Source of the DNA: Vogesella fluminis
Lineage (GTDB): Bacteria; Pseudomonadota; Gammaproteobacteria; Burkholderiales; Chromobacteriaceae
Assembly: GCF_014652335.1 (NCBI RefSeq)
Contig: NZ_BMYP01000018.1
Coordinates: forward strand, 1-58,778
Direction: 5' to 3'
DNA length: 58,778 nt
Below the pieces are notes generated by a model. That model had not been told where the DNA came from. It saw only the letters and a list, made by a program, of their open reading frames with translations, and did no database searches. Both the position numbers and the translations under genes were made by a program. Positions within the stretch are counted from its first letter, which is position 1. Each line of letters begins with the position of its first letter. Shown piece by piece: positions 1-7,288 of the stretch.

Positions 1-72
1 AACGGCCCTGCGTTTCACTATTCCGCCTTCGGGCAGGCCCAAGTCCGACAGGCTGCTAGGCACGGTTTCAAG

Positions 73-1512
73 ATGCCGCTGTCGAACCGCCCGTTGAACC
101 GATCGCGCTACGACCTGTCCCGTTTCGCTCAGCCGCTGAAGGATGTGAAGCCACGCTTGGATGGAGCGAAGGTCGAGCGGCTGTACCTGACCGAAGCCAA
201 GGCATTGCTCGGCCATTCAACCGACGCCGTGTCATTGCACATCGATAGCGGTACGGAACTGCACGACGTGATCAGTGGGCGCTGGAGCGACCATCCGTTC
301 TCACAGCCCGGGGCCATCCTCGGAGTGACGCTGATCGCCGATCTGGTGTTCGACGGCGACACCACGGAGACGCCGCTGTCCATCGTGCTGGCGGAACCGG
401 GCCGCTGCAGCCTGCAAGGCGAGCGCGATCAGCGGCTGCGCCAAGCCGGGACACAACTGCTCGAAGTGTTGGGCGTACTCAAACCTCTGCACCCGGGCTC
501 GGGCGTCGACGACCCGAATCTCATCATACAGGTGGCGAAGTTGCTCGAATGCGCGACCAGCCCGATGGACGGCTTCGCGCTGGCGCAGTTGGGCATCGAC
601 ATCGACCGCTTCGAAGACGAGGGCATCATCACCGAAGGCGACCGGATCACCGAAAAGGTCGTCGAGTTGGCCGACGGCGAGCGCTTCACGGTCAAGCTGG
701 AACGCTGCGCCGATGCCAACCAGGTTCGCTATCGCGATCCTTTGACGGGGGCCGATGTCGTGCTGCCTGCCAAGCACGCGCGGCGCTGGAAGGTCCACCT
801 GAACTGGCTGCGCGAGGAGATTATCACCGCGCTCGGCTCCGCACTGCAGGGCGTGCGGGGCAAGCACCTCGACGAAGAGCCGGTGTTCCTGGGCGAGATC
901 GACATTGACGGACACCCTGTGGCGCTGTTCTTCGCCGCCAAGATGTCCAATGAGCGCCAATACGCGAAGGTCGATACCGCTCTTCGCCTGCGGCCGCGCG
1001 CGGTGCCCGGCATCGTGCTGACCACGGCATCGATTCCGTTCCCGTTTGCCGGCACGAACGTGGTGATCCCCATCGAGGCCGTGTTGGCCAGCGGCCAGTC
1101 GGCCGCGGCCATCGACACCGCGCGGCTCAAGGTCGCCTACCGTCACGGCCAGCAGGCAGCGATGGGCGGCAGCGCAGTCAGTCTCAAGGTGTCGGCGGAT
1201 GGGTACTCGGCGGTGCTGTATATCCCCGGCAAAGCACCCTGGCGCGTGACGAGCAAAGGCAAGATCGCCGTGCTGCAACGGCTGGTCGACGCCTACGCCG
1301 CAGGAACGCCCCATGTGAACACGAAAAAGTTGATGGAGGACACCAACTGCGGCTCGCCCGCGAATCTGTTTTCCAAGAACTCGCCTTGGCGCGACTACCT
1401 GGTGAAGGTCAAGGGCGCGCATGCGTGGCAGTTGCACCTGCCGATGCTGGCCGATCTGGTGGATGACGACGATACCGATGTCGAGATCACGACCGAGGCG
1501 CTGACCGCCTGA
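73..1512 (+). CDS. Hypothetical protein of the recombinase-linked foreign region
   Basis: I do not recognise this 479-residue protein. It is soluble-looking, with no signal peptide or membrane segment, a mixed alpha/beta composition and an acidic C-terminus (a run of four aspartates near residue 466). The frame stays open to the left edge and there is no clear ribosome binding site before the ATG at 73, so the real start may lie outside the window. It precedes, in the same direction, the coupled DUF2924-recombinase operon, which suggests it belongs to the same mobile element. Codon use and GC are high, so a gene is likely; the function is unknown. Confidence 0.6.
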   Translation: MPLSNRPLNRSRYDLSRFAQPLKDVKPRLDGAKVERLYLTEAKALLGHSTDAVSLHIDSGTELHDVISGRWSDHPFSQPGAILGVTLIADLVFDGDTTETPLSIVLAEPGRCSLQGERDQRLRQAGTQLLEVLGVLKPLHPGSGVDDPNLIIQVAKLLECATSPMDGFALAQLGIDIDRFEDEGIITEGDRITEKVVELADGERFTVKLERCADANQVRYRDPLTGADVVLPAKHARRWKVHLNWLREEIITALGSALQGVRGKHLDEEPVFLGEIDIDGHPVALFFAAKMSNERQYAKVDTALRLRPRAVPGIVLTTASIPFPFAGTNVVIPIEAVLASGQSAAAIDTARLKVAYRHGQQAAMGGSAVSLKVSADGYSAVLYIPGKAPWRVTSKGKIAVLQRLVDAYAAGTPHVNTKKLMEDTNCGSPANLFSKNSPWRDYLVKVKGAHAWQLHLPMLADLVDDDDTDVEITTEALTA

Positions 1513-1599
1513 AAATTTCTCAGCCATTACCCTGCGTTGCCATCCTGTTCGGAGGATGGCGCTCACTATCCAAGACGGTTGCTATTCCCCGGAGCCGTC

Positions 1600-1791
1600 A
1601 TGAAGAACATCGAACTTGCATCTCCCTCGGAGATGAGCGCCAGCGCCCGTGCTGGCGAAATCACCGCCATCCTTGCGGCCGCCATCGTCCGCACCCAACC
1701 CGCTGAAGGCCAGAAACGGAGAGAAGTTGGCCTTGGCTTCCTGCCCGACCAGCGCGTTCATACAACCCCCTATCAAGAGGAGAAGTTGTGA
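1600..1791 (+). CDS. Small hypothetical protein ahead of DUF2924
   Basis: A 63-residue polar protein starting with MKNIELASPSEM. Its TGA stop shares its last base with the ATG of the DUF2924 gene, so the two are probably translationally coupled. An upstream in-frame ATG exists at 1537 but lies before a GC-rich spacer; the start at 1600 fits better. No family is recognised. Its place at the head of the recombinase operon suggests an accessory role there. Confidence 0.5.
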   Translation: MKNIELASPSEMSASARAGEITAILAAAIVRTQPAEGQKRREVGLGFLPDQRVHTTPYQEEKL

Positions 1792-2240
1792 TGAACGACA
1801 AACAAGCATCCGTCGCCGCGCGGATCGCCGAGCTGGCCTGCCTGCCGATGTCCGAGCTCTGGACGGTGTGGGATCGGTATTTCCCCCGCCGCCCGGACTA
1901 CCCGAACCGCACGCACGTCGAGTCCCGTATTGCCTACAAACTGCAGGAGGAAGCCTTCGGTGGCCTCGCGCCCGAGACAAAGCAGCGGCTGGAGGCCATC
2001 GGCGCGAAGCACTCCAAGATCAAGCTGCGCGCTAAGCCGCGTGAGTTCGATTTCGCGCCGGGCACGATCCTGCTGCGCGAATGGGGCGAGCGCGAACACC
2101 GGGTGACGGTCACCGCCGAAGGGCTGTTCGAGTACGAGGGGCGCACCTTCAAGAGCCTGACGGCGGTGGCCCGCCACATCACCGGCACGCACTGGTCGGG
2201 GCCGCTGTTCTTCGGCCTGAGCAAGGGAGGTGCGCGATGA
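1791..2240 (+). CDS. DUF2924 domain protein
   Basis: This 149-residue protein fits the DUF2924 family through most of its length. The N-terminal half has the YFPRRPDYPNRT segment followed by ESRIAYKLQEEAFGGL. The C-terminal half has PGTILLREWGEREHRV and the ending ITGTHWSGPLFFGL. In phage and island sequences this family commonly lies just before a large serine recombinase, as here, but its molecular role is not established. The ATG at 1791 has a GAGGAG site 7 bases upstream; a GTG one codon earlier is possible. Its stop overlaps the recombinase start as ATGA. Confidence 0.88.
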   Translation: MNDKQASVAARIAELACLPMSELWTVWDRYFPRRPDYPNRTHVESRIAYKLQEEAFGGLAPETKQRLEAIGAKHSKIKLRAKPREFDFAPGTILLREWGEREHRVTVTAEGLFEYEGRTFKSLTAVARHITGTHWSGPLFFGLSKGGAR

Positions 2241-3616
2241 GCGAGATCGCCAGCACCAAGGCCCGCAAGCGCTGCGCCGTCTACTGCCGGGTGTCCTCGG
2301 ACGAACGCCTCGATCAGGAGTTCAACTCCATCGACGCCCAGAAGGAGGCTGGCCATGCCTACATCGCCAGCCAGCGCACCGAGGGCTGGATTCCAGTCGC
2401 CGACGACTACGACGACCCCGGTTTCTCCGGTGGCAACACCGAGCGTCCGGCGCTCAAGCGCCTGATGACCGACATCGAGCGGGGACAGATCGACATCGTG
2501 GTGGTCTACAAGATCGACCGCCTGACGCGCAGCCTCGCCGACTTCTCGAAGATGGTCGAGGTGTTCGAGCGTCACGAGGTTTCCTTCGTGTCGGTGACCC
2601 AGCAGTTCAACACCACCACCTCGATGGGGCGGTTGATGCTGAACGTGCTGCTGTCCTTCGCCCAATTCGAGCGCGAGGTCACCGGTGAGCGCATCCGCGA
2701 CAAGATCGCCGCCGCCAAGCGCAAGGGGATGTGGATGGGTGGCGTCCCGCCCCTGGGTTACGACGTCGACAACCGCCTGCTGGTCATCAACGTGGCCGAG
2801 GCGGCGGCGGTGCGCCGCATTTTCGAGGAGATGCTGACCATCGGCTCGCCGACCCAGATCGCCGTCAATCTGACCGCCGACGGGATCACGACCAAGGCCT
2901 GGACGACGCAGGAGGGCCAGACCCGCAGCGGCACACGCATCGACAAGAAGTACCTGCACAAGCTGCTGCGCAACCGCATCTACCTTGGGGAGTTGTCGCA
3001 CAAGGGGAATTGGTACCCTGGCGCACACCCGCCGATCATCGACCAGGAGCTTTGGGACAAGGTTCACGCGGTGCTGGCAAGGGACGGCCACGCCCGGTCA
3101 GTCGAGACCAAGATCAGGTCGCGCACCGATGCCTTGCTGCGCGGCCTGCTGTACGCCCCCTCGGGCGAGCGGATGTACCCGACCTACTCGCGCAAGAACG
3201 GGCGGAAGTACCACTACTACGTGTCCAAGTCGGAAAGCCGCTTCGGCGCGCCGGGCAAGAGCTACGAGCGCCTGCCCGCACCGGAGATCGAGGCGGCGGT
3301 GGTGGCCCAGATCCGCACGGTGCTGACCAGCCCGGAATCCATCGCATCGGTGGTGCGCCACATCCAGCGCAACGGCGCGCAGGTGGACGAGGCCACCACG
3401 GTGATGGCGATGGGACGGCTCAACGACGTATGGGATCAGCTGTTCCCGGTCGAGCGCCACCGCATCGCCAACCTGATGATCGAGCGCATCGACCTCGTCC
3501 ACGTCGGCGAGGTGCAAGGCATCAAGGTGAAGTGGCGGGAACTGGGCTGGGACACCCTGATCGGTGAATTCGCCCCGAGGGGGATCGGCGCTGAACTGTT
3601 GGAGGTTGAGGCCTGA
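2237..3616 (+). CDS. Serine site-specific recombinase
   Basis: A 459-residue large serine recombinase. The resolvase domain (about residues 10-160) has the nucleophile region VYCRVSSDE, then DDPGFSGGNTERPAL and VVVYKIDRLTRS. A Recombinase domain follows (about 175-290, with LLRNRIYLGEL). The region that usually holds a zinc ribbon (about 310-350, LLYAPSGERMYPTYSRKNG) has no cysteines, so this belongs to a zinc-less subgroup. Large serine recombinases integrate and excise phages and islands between attP and attB. The start overlaps the DUF2924 stop, and the stop overlaps the next start as TGATG, so all four genes are coupled. The att site of this enzyme was not identified. Confidence 0.92.
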   Translation: MSEIASTKARKRCAVYCRVSSDERLDQEFNSIDAQKEAGHAYIASQRTEGWIPVADDYDDPGFSGGNTERPALKRLMTDIERGQIDIVVVYKIDRLTRSLADFSKMVEVFERHEVSFVSVTQQFNTTTSMGRLMLNVLLSFAQFEREVTGERIRDKIAAAKRKGMWMGGVPPLGYDVDNRLLVINVAEAAAVRRIFEEMLTIGSPTQIAVNLTADGITTKAWTTQEGQTRSGTRIDKKYLHKLLRNRIYLGELSHKGNWYPGAHPPIIDQELWDKVHAVLARDGHARSVETKIRSRTDALLRGLLYAPSGERMYPTYSRKNGRKYHYYVSKSESRFGAPGKSYERLPAPEIEAAVVAQIRTVLTSPESIASVVRHIQRNGAQVDEATTVMAMGRLNDVWDQLFPVERHRIANLMIERIDLVHVGEVQGIKVKWRELGWDTLIGEFAPRGIGAELLEVEA

Positions 3617-3987
3617 TGGACGACACCCTGGTAACCTTCGTGCCCCTGACGTTCCGCCGCCGAGGCGCGCAGCGGGTGGCCGCCGACGACCGCCACGTCC
3701 ACGACGTGACCTTGCTGGAGGGCGTAGCGCGCGGCTTTTACTGGCAGCACCTCGTCGACACCGGCGTGATGAAGAGCGGGTCGGACATCGCCCGGGCGGA
3801 AGGGCTGCACCCCTCGGTGCCCAACGAGCTGATGCGCCTGACGCTGCTCGCGCCCGACATCCTCGAACTGCTGATGACAGGACGGCAGCCGCGCCGGATG
3901 AATCTGATCTGGTTCCAGCGCAACCCGCTGCCGGTGGATTGGGAAGCCCAGCGGCAGATCGTGAAGCGATTCGAGGAGGATGTATGA
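3616..3987 (+). CDS. Recombinase-associated helix-turn-helix protein 1
   Basis: A 123-residue protein coupled to the recombinase in front and to the next gene behind. The middle part (about residues 45-85) reads SGSDIARAEGLHPSVPNELM followed by RLTLLAPDILELL, which looks like a helix-turn-helix and closely parallels the next protein. The first 40 residues are basic (FRRRGAQR). It probably binds DNA and assists or regulates the recombinase; that role is inferred from position only. Confidence 0.7.
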   Translation: MDDTLVTFVPLTFRRRGAQRVAADDRHVHDVTLLEGVARGFYWQHLVDTGVMKSGSDIARAEGLHPSVPNELMRLTLLAPDILELLMTGRQPRRMNLIWFQRNPLPVDWEAQRQIVKRFEEDV

Positions 3988-4457
3988 GCAAGAAGCACCG
4001 GGGCCGATTCAAGGGTGATCCGGTCACCTACCAACTGCCGAGCCCGGCGGGCGGCGTGCGGCTGGAAACCTTCGTGCCCTGGACGCTGGTGAAACGGGGG
4101 CTGAAGAAGCAGGTCATCACACCGCTGGACGCGCCGCAGGAATTCCTGTCCGAGGCCACCCGGGAGCGGGAAGCGCGGGCGGCCGCCCAGGACACCGCGC
4201 TGATGCGGGCGCTCGGACTGGCGCACCACTGGCAACGCCTGCTGGACGAGCAGCGGGCGGCGTCGGTGGCCGAGATCGCGGAGGCCGAGGGCATGGACGT
4301 GACACAGGTACGCAGGGTCATGCGGCTGACCCTGTTGGCCCCGGAGGTCGTGGAACGGCTGGTGGGCTCGCCCGACGCCGTGCTGGAGAAGGTGATGCGC
4401 CGCCCCTGGCCCAACGGCTGGGGCGACCAGATGCGGGTGCTCGCGCCGCCCGCGTGA
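3984..4457 (+). CDS. Recombinase-associated helix-turn-helix protein 2
   Basis: A 157-residue protein whose ATG overlaps the previous stop (ATGA). Residues about 90-130 (SVAEIAEAEGMDVTQVRRVM then RLTLLAPEVVERL) match the helix-turn-helix pattern of the preceding protein, so the two are paralogues. The N-terminal part is basic and unlike it. The gene is followed by a rho-independent terminator at 4481-4502, which ends the operon. Likely a DNA-binding partner of the serine recombinase. Confidence 0.7.
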   Translation: MSKKHRGRFKGDPVTYQLPSPAGGVRLETFVPWTLVKRGLKKQVITPLDAPQEFLSEATREREARAAAQDTALMRALGLAHHWQRLLDEQRAASVAEIAEAEGMDVTQVRRVMRLTLLAPEVVERLVGSPDAVLEKVMRRPWPNGWGDQMRVLAPPA

Positions 4458-4480
4458 CCGCGTCGAGCCCAGCGCCAGCA

Positions 4481-4502
4481 ACCGCCTCCGGGCGGTTTTT
4501 TT
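4481..4502 (+). terminator. Terminator of the recombinase operon
   Basis: A 6-bp hairpin, ACCGCC and GGCGGT around a TCCG loop, followed by seven T residues, 23 bases after the last stop codon of the operon. Confidence 0.85.
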
Positions 4503-4729
4503 GCGTCTGCTCCGTTTTCGGTCGCCAACGCTACAGGAGTTGCCGACCACAACCGACCGCCTATAAACCCGCGCCAGCAAAGGAAGTGGCCTCAAGAACG
4601 CTCGCGTGACCACCAGAGAAAACAGAGAACAGAGAGGCGTCGGCGGAGGTGAAAACGCAGGGGTTGGAGGGGTGGCGCTCGCGAGGCCAGGCCCGGAATC
4701 CGCGCCAACACTGGGGGGAACGGGCGAAA
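4503..4729. other. Non-coding stretch left of the ssrA-type terminator
   Basis: No convincing gene, RNA or repeat is visible here. It separates the recombinase operon from the displaced ssrA end and may contain the right end of the left-hand mobile element, but I could not find a matching repeat. Confidence 0.4.
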
Positions 4730-4758
4730 AAAAACCAACCGAGAGCGGTTGGTTTTTG
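4730..4758 (-). terminator. Rho-independent terminator, ssrA-type, displaced
   Basis: Perfect 9-bp arms (AAACCAACC / GGTTGGTTT) around GAGAGC, with a T8 tract when read on the minus strand. It lies just downstream (minus-strand sense) of the 24-bp copy of the ssrA 3' end at 4764. It is therefore probably the original ssrA terminator, separated from its gene by the inserted element. Confidence 0.8.
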
Positions 4759-4763
4759 GGTAA

Positions 4764-4787
4764 GTGGTGGAGGCGGCGGGAATCGAA
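4764..4787 (-). repeat. attL-like 24-bp copy of the ssrA 3' end
   Basis: These 24 bases are identical to 11222-11245, the last bases of the tmRNA gene including the CCA end plus one flanking base. Similarity stops abruptly on both sides. The pair brackets the integrase, as expected for attL and attR of an element that uses the ssrA 3' end as attB. Confidence 0.9.
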
Positions 4788-5049
4788 TTGTTACAGTTCG
4801 GTTCCGCTTCAGCCTTGCCTGTCGCGGGTTCTGGGGCGCCAGCTTCGCCACAAGTGACAATGTTTTGTGACACTCGTCAGGCAACAAGTATGCCCCGGTG
4901 CGTGGCACTGCCACAAGCAAAAACTGCCGCCCTGCCGTGAGTGAATTTAGGTGTTGCCATCTACGCTCAGCCGGTGTGATACTGGCACCAGTGCAATTCT
5001 GCACAATCTTACTTACCCACGGCAGGAGCCAGTGTAGGAGGAATCCTAT

Positions 5050-5151
5050 ATGGCTAAAGCCATCGAAGTTCTCGAATTCATCAAGGCTGCTATTGACCTG
5101 TTTTTGATGCTCCTTCAGGCATGGGAGGTGGTCAAGCCTATGCTCTCGTAA
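5050..5151 (+). CDS. 33-residue amphipathic peptide (possible type I toxin-like)
   Basis: Small open frame starting MAKAIEVLEFIKAAIDLF and ending in KPMLS. A strong TAGGAGGA ribosome binding site sits 8 bases before the ATG. The peptide is almost entirely one predicted helix with hydrophobic residues on one face and Lys/Glu/Asp on the other. Size and pattern resemble membrane-acting peptides such as TisB, but there is no sequence identity I can claim. Its last bases overlap, on the opposite strand, a decayed ribbon-helix-helix gene end. Confidence 0.5.
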   Translation: MAKAIEVLEFIKAAIDLFLMLLQAWEVVKPMLS

Positions 5152-5206
5152 CTCTCTTCCGTATTTGATTGATCAACGTCCGGTAAGGCGCGCCCATTGC
5201 CCTTGC
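5138..5206 (-). pseudogene. C-terminal remnant of a ribbon-helix-helix gene
   Basis: Read on the minus strand this encodes ARAMGAPYRTLINQ and then runs to a stop. It is a diverged copy of the C-terminus of the intact protein encoded at 5301-5609 (ARGMPYQTLINNLL). The N-terminal part is missing, and a palindromic promoter-like repeat lies directly upstream. Probably the leftover of a second copy removed by deletion. Confidence 0.55.
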
Positions 5207-5238
5207 TTGATACCACCGTCGCAGCCTAACCTGATGTA

Positions 5239-5287
5239 AGCACGTCCGCATGGTGCAGGTAACGCAAATGAACCATGCGACCGTGCT
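5239..5287 (-). promoter_or_regulatory. Operator-like palindrome, copy 1
   Basis: Imperfect inverted repeat, AGCACGTCCGCATGGT and ACCATGCGACCGTGCT (14 of 16 pairs), arms separated by 17 bases. The same architecture with the same 17-base spacer recurs at 7986-8034 over a good promoter. Here the promoter hexamers are decayed and the gene beyond is the truncated remnant. Confidence 0.55.
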
Positions 5288-5300
5288 TGCAATCAGCGGG

Positions 5301-5609
5301 TCAGGTGGCAGCCGCAAGCAGGTTGTTGATCAACGTCTGGTAGGGCATGCCCCTTGCCTTTGCTGTGGCCTTCAGGCACTTCAGGACGTGAGTGGGTATC
5401 CTGATGCTGATTTTCTGGGATGTGCCCGTGTAGGCCGTTTCTGTGGCTGGGGCAGGGGGCGCTGCTGGTGCGTCCGGGGCGGGAGGCAATGGGGCATCCA
5501 GTTCTTTGAGAAGCAATGCCATGTCACGCTCTGGCAGGTCATCAAAGACAAAGGCTGCGTCATCCTCCGGGAGTTCCGGGAACGCGGGTTCTTCAAGGTC
5601 GTGGGTCAT
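5301..5609 (-). CDS. Ribbon-helix-helix DNA-binding protein (CopG/BrnA-like)
   Basis: A 102-residue protein with an acidic N-terminus, a proline/alanine-rich linker (residues about 38-62), then KISIRIPTHVLKCLKATAKA and RGMPYQTLINNLL. This is the strand-helix-helix pattern of CopG-type or BrnA-type antitoxins and of small transcription regulators. No toxin gene is adjacent, so a stand-alone regulator of the element is as likely as an orphan antitoxin. The start has a GGAAG site about 10 bases upstream. Confidence 0.75.
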   Translation of the reverse strand: MTHDLEEPAFPELPEDDAAFVFDDLPERDMALLLKELDAPLPPAPDAPAAPPAPATETAYTGTSQKISIRIPTHVLKCLKATAKARGMPYQTLINNLLAAAT

Positions 5610-6028
5610 GTATAGACACTTCCAAAAACGGGTTTCGTTATCAGCCTATGGATACAGGGGTAGGGCCTGTTTTTCTAAGACTTCTCGTTTTGGTAGTGGC
5701 GAGGCATGAGTAAAAAAAGTCCGGGTCAAAGCCCGTGTCACCTTGCAGGGATTTCTGCGGTTGGGTGTTGTTCCTGCTCTGGGTTTGTCTGCTGTTCCTG
5801 CCTGTGACTGATGGTCTGGGGTCTGGGTTGGGAGTGGGGGAAGTGCTTCGCGTCCCTATGTAGTTAGTCATGGAATGCTGCGAGGCTTTTTGTGTGTCGG
5901 ATGCGGTCAGATTTTTTGCTGGTCAGCATGGCTGCAGCCCTTGCCACCATTGGGCCTCAGCCATCTGTGGCCTGCCCTGTAAATCGGCCAAACTACACCG
6001 GCGCCGACTGTCGAAATTGTCCACTTTT
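5610..6028. other. 419-bp non-coding stretch next to the rep-like gene
   Basis: No gene is convincing. It contains loosely repeated GT-rich runs (two copies of a GTTCCTGC core near 5770 and 5792) and lies directly after the replication-initiator-like gene. It is therefore the first place to look for a replication origin. A weak IS21-end-like stretch near 6008 was considered and not accepted. Confidence 0.35.
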
Positions 6029-6937
6029 TCACCCCAAACGGCCTGACTTGAGACGCCGGTCAAGCACCTTCAGGGCGTCGAGGATGGCGCGGTTCAGGCG
6101 AGTGTTCGGCCGTCCCTTGAAGGCGCGGATTCCGCTGTCCTTGCCAGTCACTTGCCGCCGGTAGTTCCGCAGTGCTCGGGCGTTTGCCTTGCCTGCTTCC
6201 GTCTCCGTGTCGCGCCTTTTGCCAGGTCTGGCGCTTTTCCATTCAGCAAGGGAGGGGTGAGCCGGGGGGGCTTCGGGGATCAGCTGCCCGAACAGCTTGG
6301 CGGCATTGGTGACACTCCATGCCGTCCATGCCTGCCAGTCGGTGCCGGACAGGCCAACGTCGGTCAGCCCGTCACACTGGATCACCACTTCAAAGCGGCC
6401 TCTGTGCTGCTCGGCTCGCAGGTCAATCGCTTGGCCTTTGTCCTGCCCGTCTGTCTCCTTCCAGTAGGCACGCACTGAGACAGGAGACTTCTTGCAGCCG
6501 CACCACTCGCGTTGGTTGCCCATGTAGAGGGTGCCGCCGGCCTGCAGGGTTTCCAGCAGTTCGTGATGCTTGGACAGCTTCGCCGTGTCCCCCTTTCGTC
6601 TGGCGTGCTCTCGCTGCTGCCGGAACGGCAGAAAGGCTCGGACTTCCGGCAGGGGCAGCTTGCTGTTGGCGACCAGCTCCGCAAGAAAGGGCAGCACGGC
6701 AGTGCGGTCGCCCCATAGGTCAAGGGCGATCTCGATGTAGGTTGGCCGAACGCCTTTTGCCTCGCCGGTCAGGGCTGGCTGTATGATCTGGGCAAACACC
6801 TGCCGATGGTTCTGGTAGTCCGTGACGCGCTTCCCTTTGGGCTTGTCGTCCCATGCCACCCTGAATCCGTTGCCGTCCAGCAGCTCAAAATCCACCCGGT
6901 CGACTTCGGCTTTGAGCCGCAATCCGTTATAATTCAT
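6029..6937 (-). CDS. Replication initiation protein-like (Rep_trans type)
   Basis: A 302-residue protein. The N-terminal part has PTYIEIALDLWGD (about residues 65-77); the middle has LYMGNQREWCGCKKS, SVRAYWKETDGQDKG and GRFEVVI. This order (beta-strand with the acidic residue, then arginine-tyrosine-x-lysine, then a charged beta-strand) resembles the Rep_trans replication initiation factors of small plasmids and filamentous phages. The C-terminus is strongly basic. A rolling-circle role is plausible but not proven, and no catalytic tyrosine was assigned. The ATG at 6937 lies just behind a hairpin that would terminate transcription running the other way. Confidence 0.55.
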   Translation of the reverse strand: MNYNGLRLKAEVDRVDFELLDGNGFRVAWDDKPKGKRVTDYQNHRQVFAQIIQPALTGEAKGVRPTYIEIALDLWGDRTAVLPFLAELVANSKLPLPEVRAFLPFRQQREHARRKGDTAKLSKHHELLETLQAGGTLYMGNQREWCGCKKSPVSVRAYWKETDGQDKGQAIDLRAEQHRGRFEVVIQCDGLTDVGLSGTDWQAWTAWSVTNAAKLFGQLIPEAPPAHPSLAEWKSARPGKRRDTETEAGKANARALRNYRRQVTGKDSGIRAFKGRPNTRLNRAILDALKVLDRRLKSGRLG

Positions 6938-6984
6938 TCATCAAGTCTTAATTTTTAGGCCGCCTCTCCGGGCGGCCTTTTTTT
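6928..6984 (+). ncRNA. Candidate short antisense RNA in the rep leader
   Basis: On the plus strand a perfect TATAAT box (6928-6933) is followed 25 bases later by a strong terminator hairpin, GGCCGCC / GGCGGCC with a T7 tract (6958-6984). All genes around are on the minus strand, so this terminator serves no visible gene. A transcript of about 45 bases would be antisense to the rep mRNA leader, the arrangement of plasmid copy-control RNAs. The -35 region is poor. Confidence 0.35.
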
Positions 6985-7288
6985 ATTCCAGCACCACGAA
7001 GGCGTCAGGGTCAGGGCGTCCGATGGTGAACACCAGCTCGGCCAGTTTCGGGCGTGGCTTCGGGGGCTTGCTGCCCCGGCTGATGATCTGCCGGGCGATT
7101 TCCTGAACGTCTTCCCGGCGGTAGTAGCGCTTCCCGTTCTTCTTCGCTACCGGCAGGGTGCTGGTGCCCTTCCTGCCTTGCTGGGCGTCGTTCAGGGCGT
7201 CCCAGCCGCTTTGCACTATGTCGTGCCGCTGGAACTCGATTTCAAGCAGTAGTGCTGCTTCTCTGGCGGTCAGGATGTCAAAGTGCAT
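6983..7288 (-). CDS. Excisionase-like / MerR-type DNA-binding protein
   Basis: A 101-residue protein with LTAREAALLLEIE near the start and GKRYYRREDVQEIARQI in the middle. This is the winged-helix pattern of excisionases and MerR-type binding domains (helix-turn-helix, then a wing ending in the YYRREDV-type segment). The C-terminus is proline-rich and basic. Its first 11 bases overlap the end of the upstream gene, so the two are co-expressed. Likely a directionality factor for the integrase or a regulator of rep. Confidence 0.65.
   Translation of the reverse strand: MHFDILTAREAALLLEIEFQRHDIVQSGWDALNDAQQGRKGTSTLPVAKKNGKRYYRREDVQEIARQIISRGSKPPKPRPKLAELVFTIGRPDPDAFVVLE

Noticed and set aside
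4970-5040. LexA-type operator upstream of the 33-residue peptide gene
   Set aside because: The short ACTGGCACCAGT palindrome has the wrong spacing for a CTG-N10-CAG box.
5301-5609. Complete toxin-antitoxin pair of the BrnTA type
   Set aside because: The RHH protein has antitoxin-like features, but no BrnT-like or other toxin gene lies next to it.
6008-6036. Possible IS21-type insertion sequence end (TGTCGAAATTGTCCACTTTTTC-like)
   Set aside because: Only one end is seen, there is no partner end or transposase remnant, and the match is from memory only.
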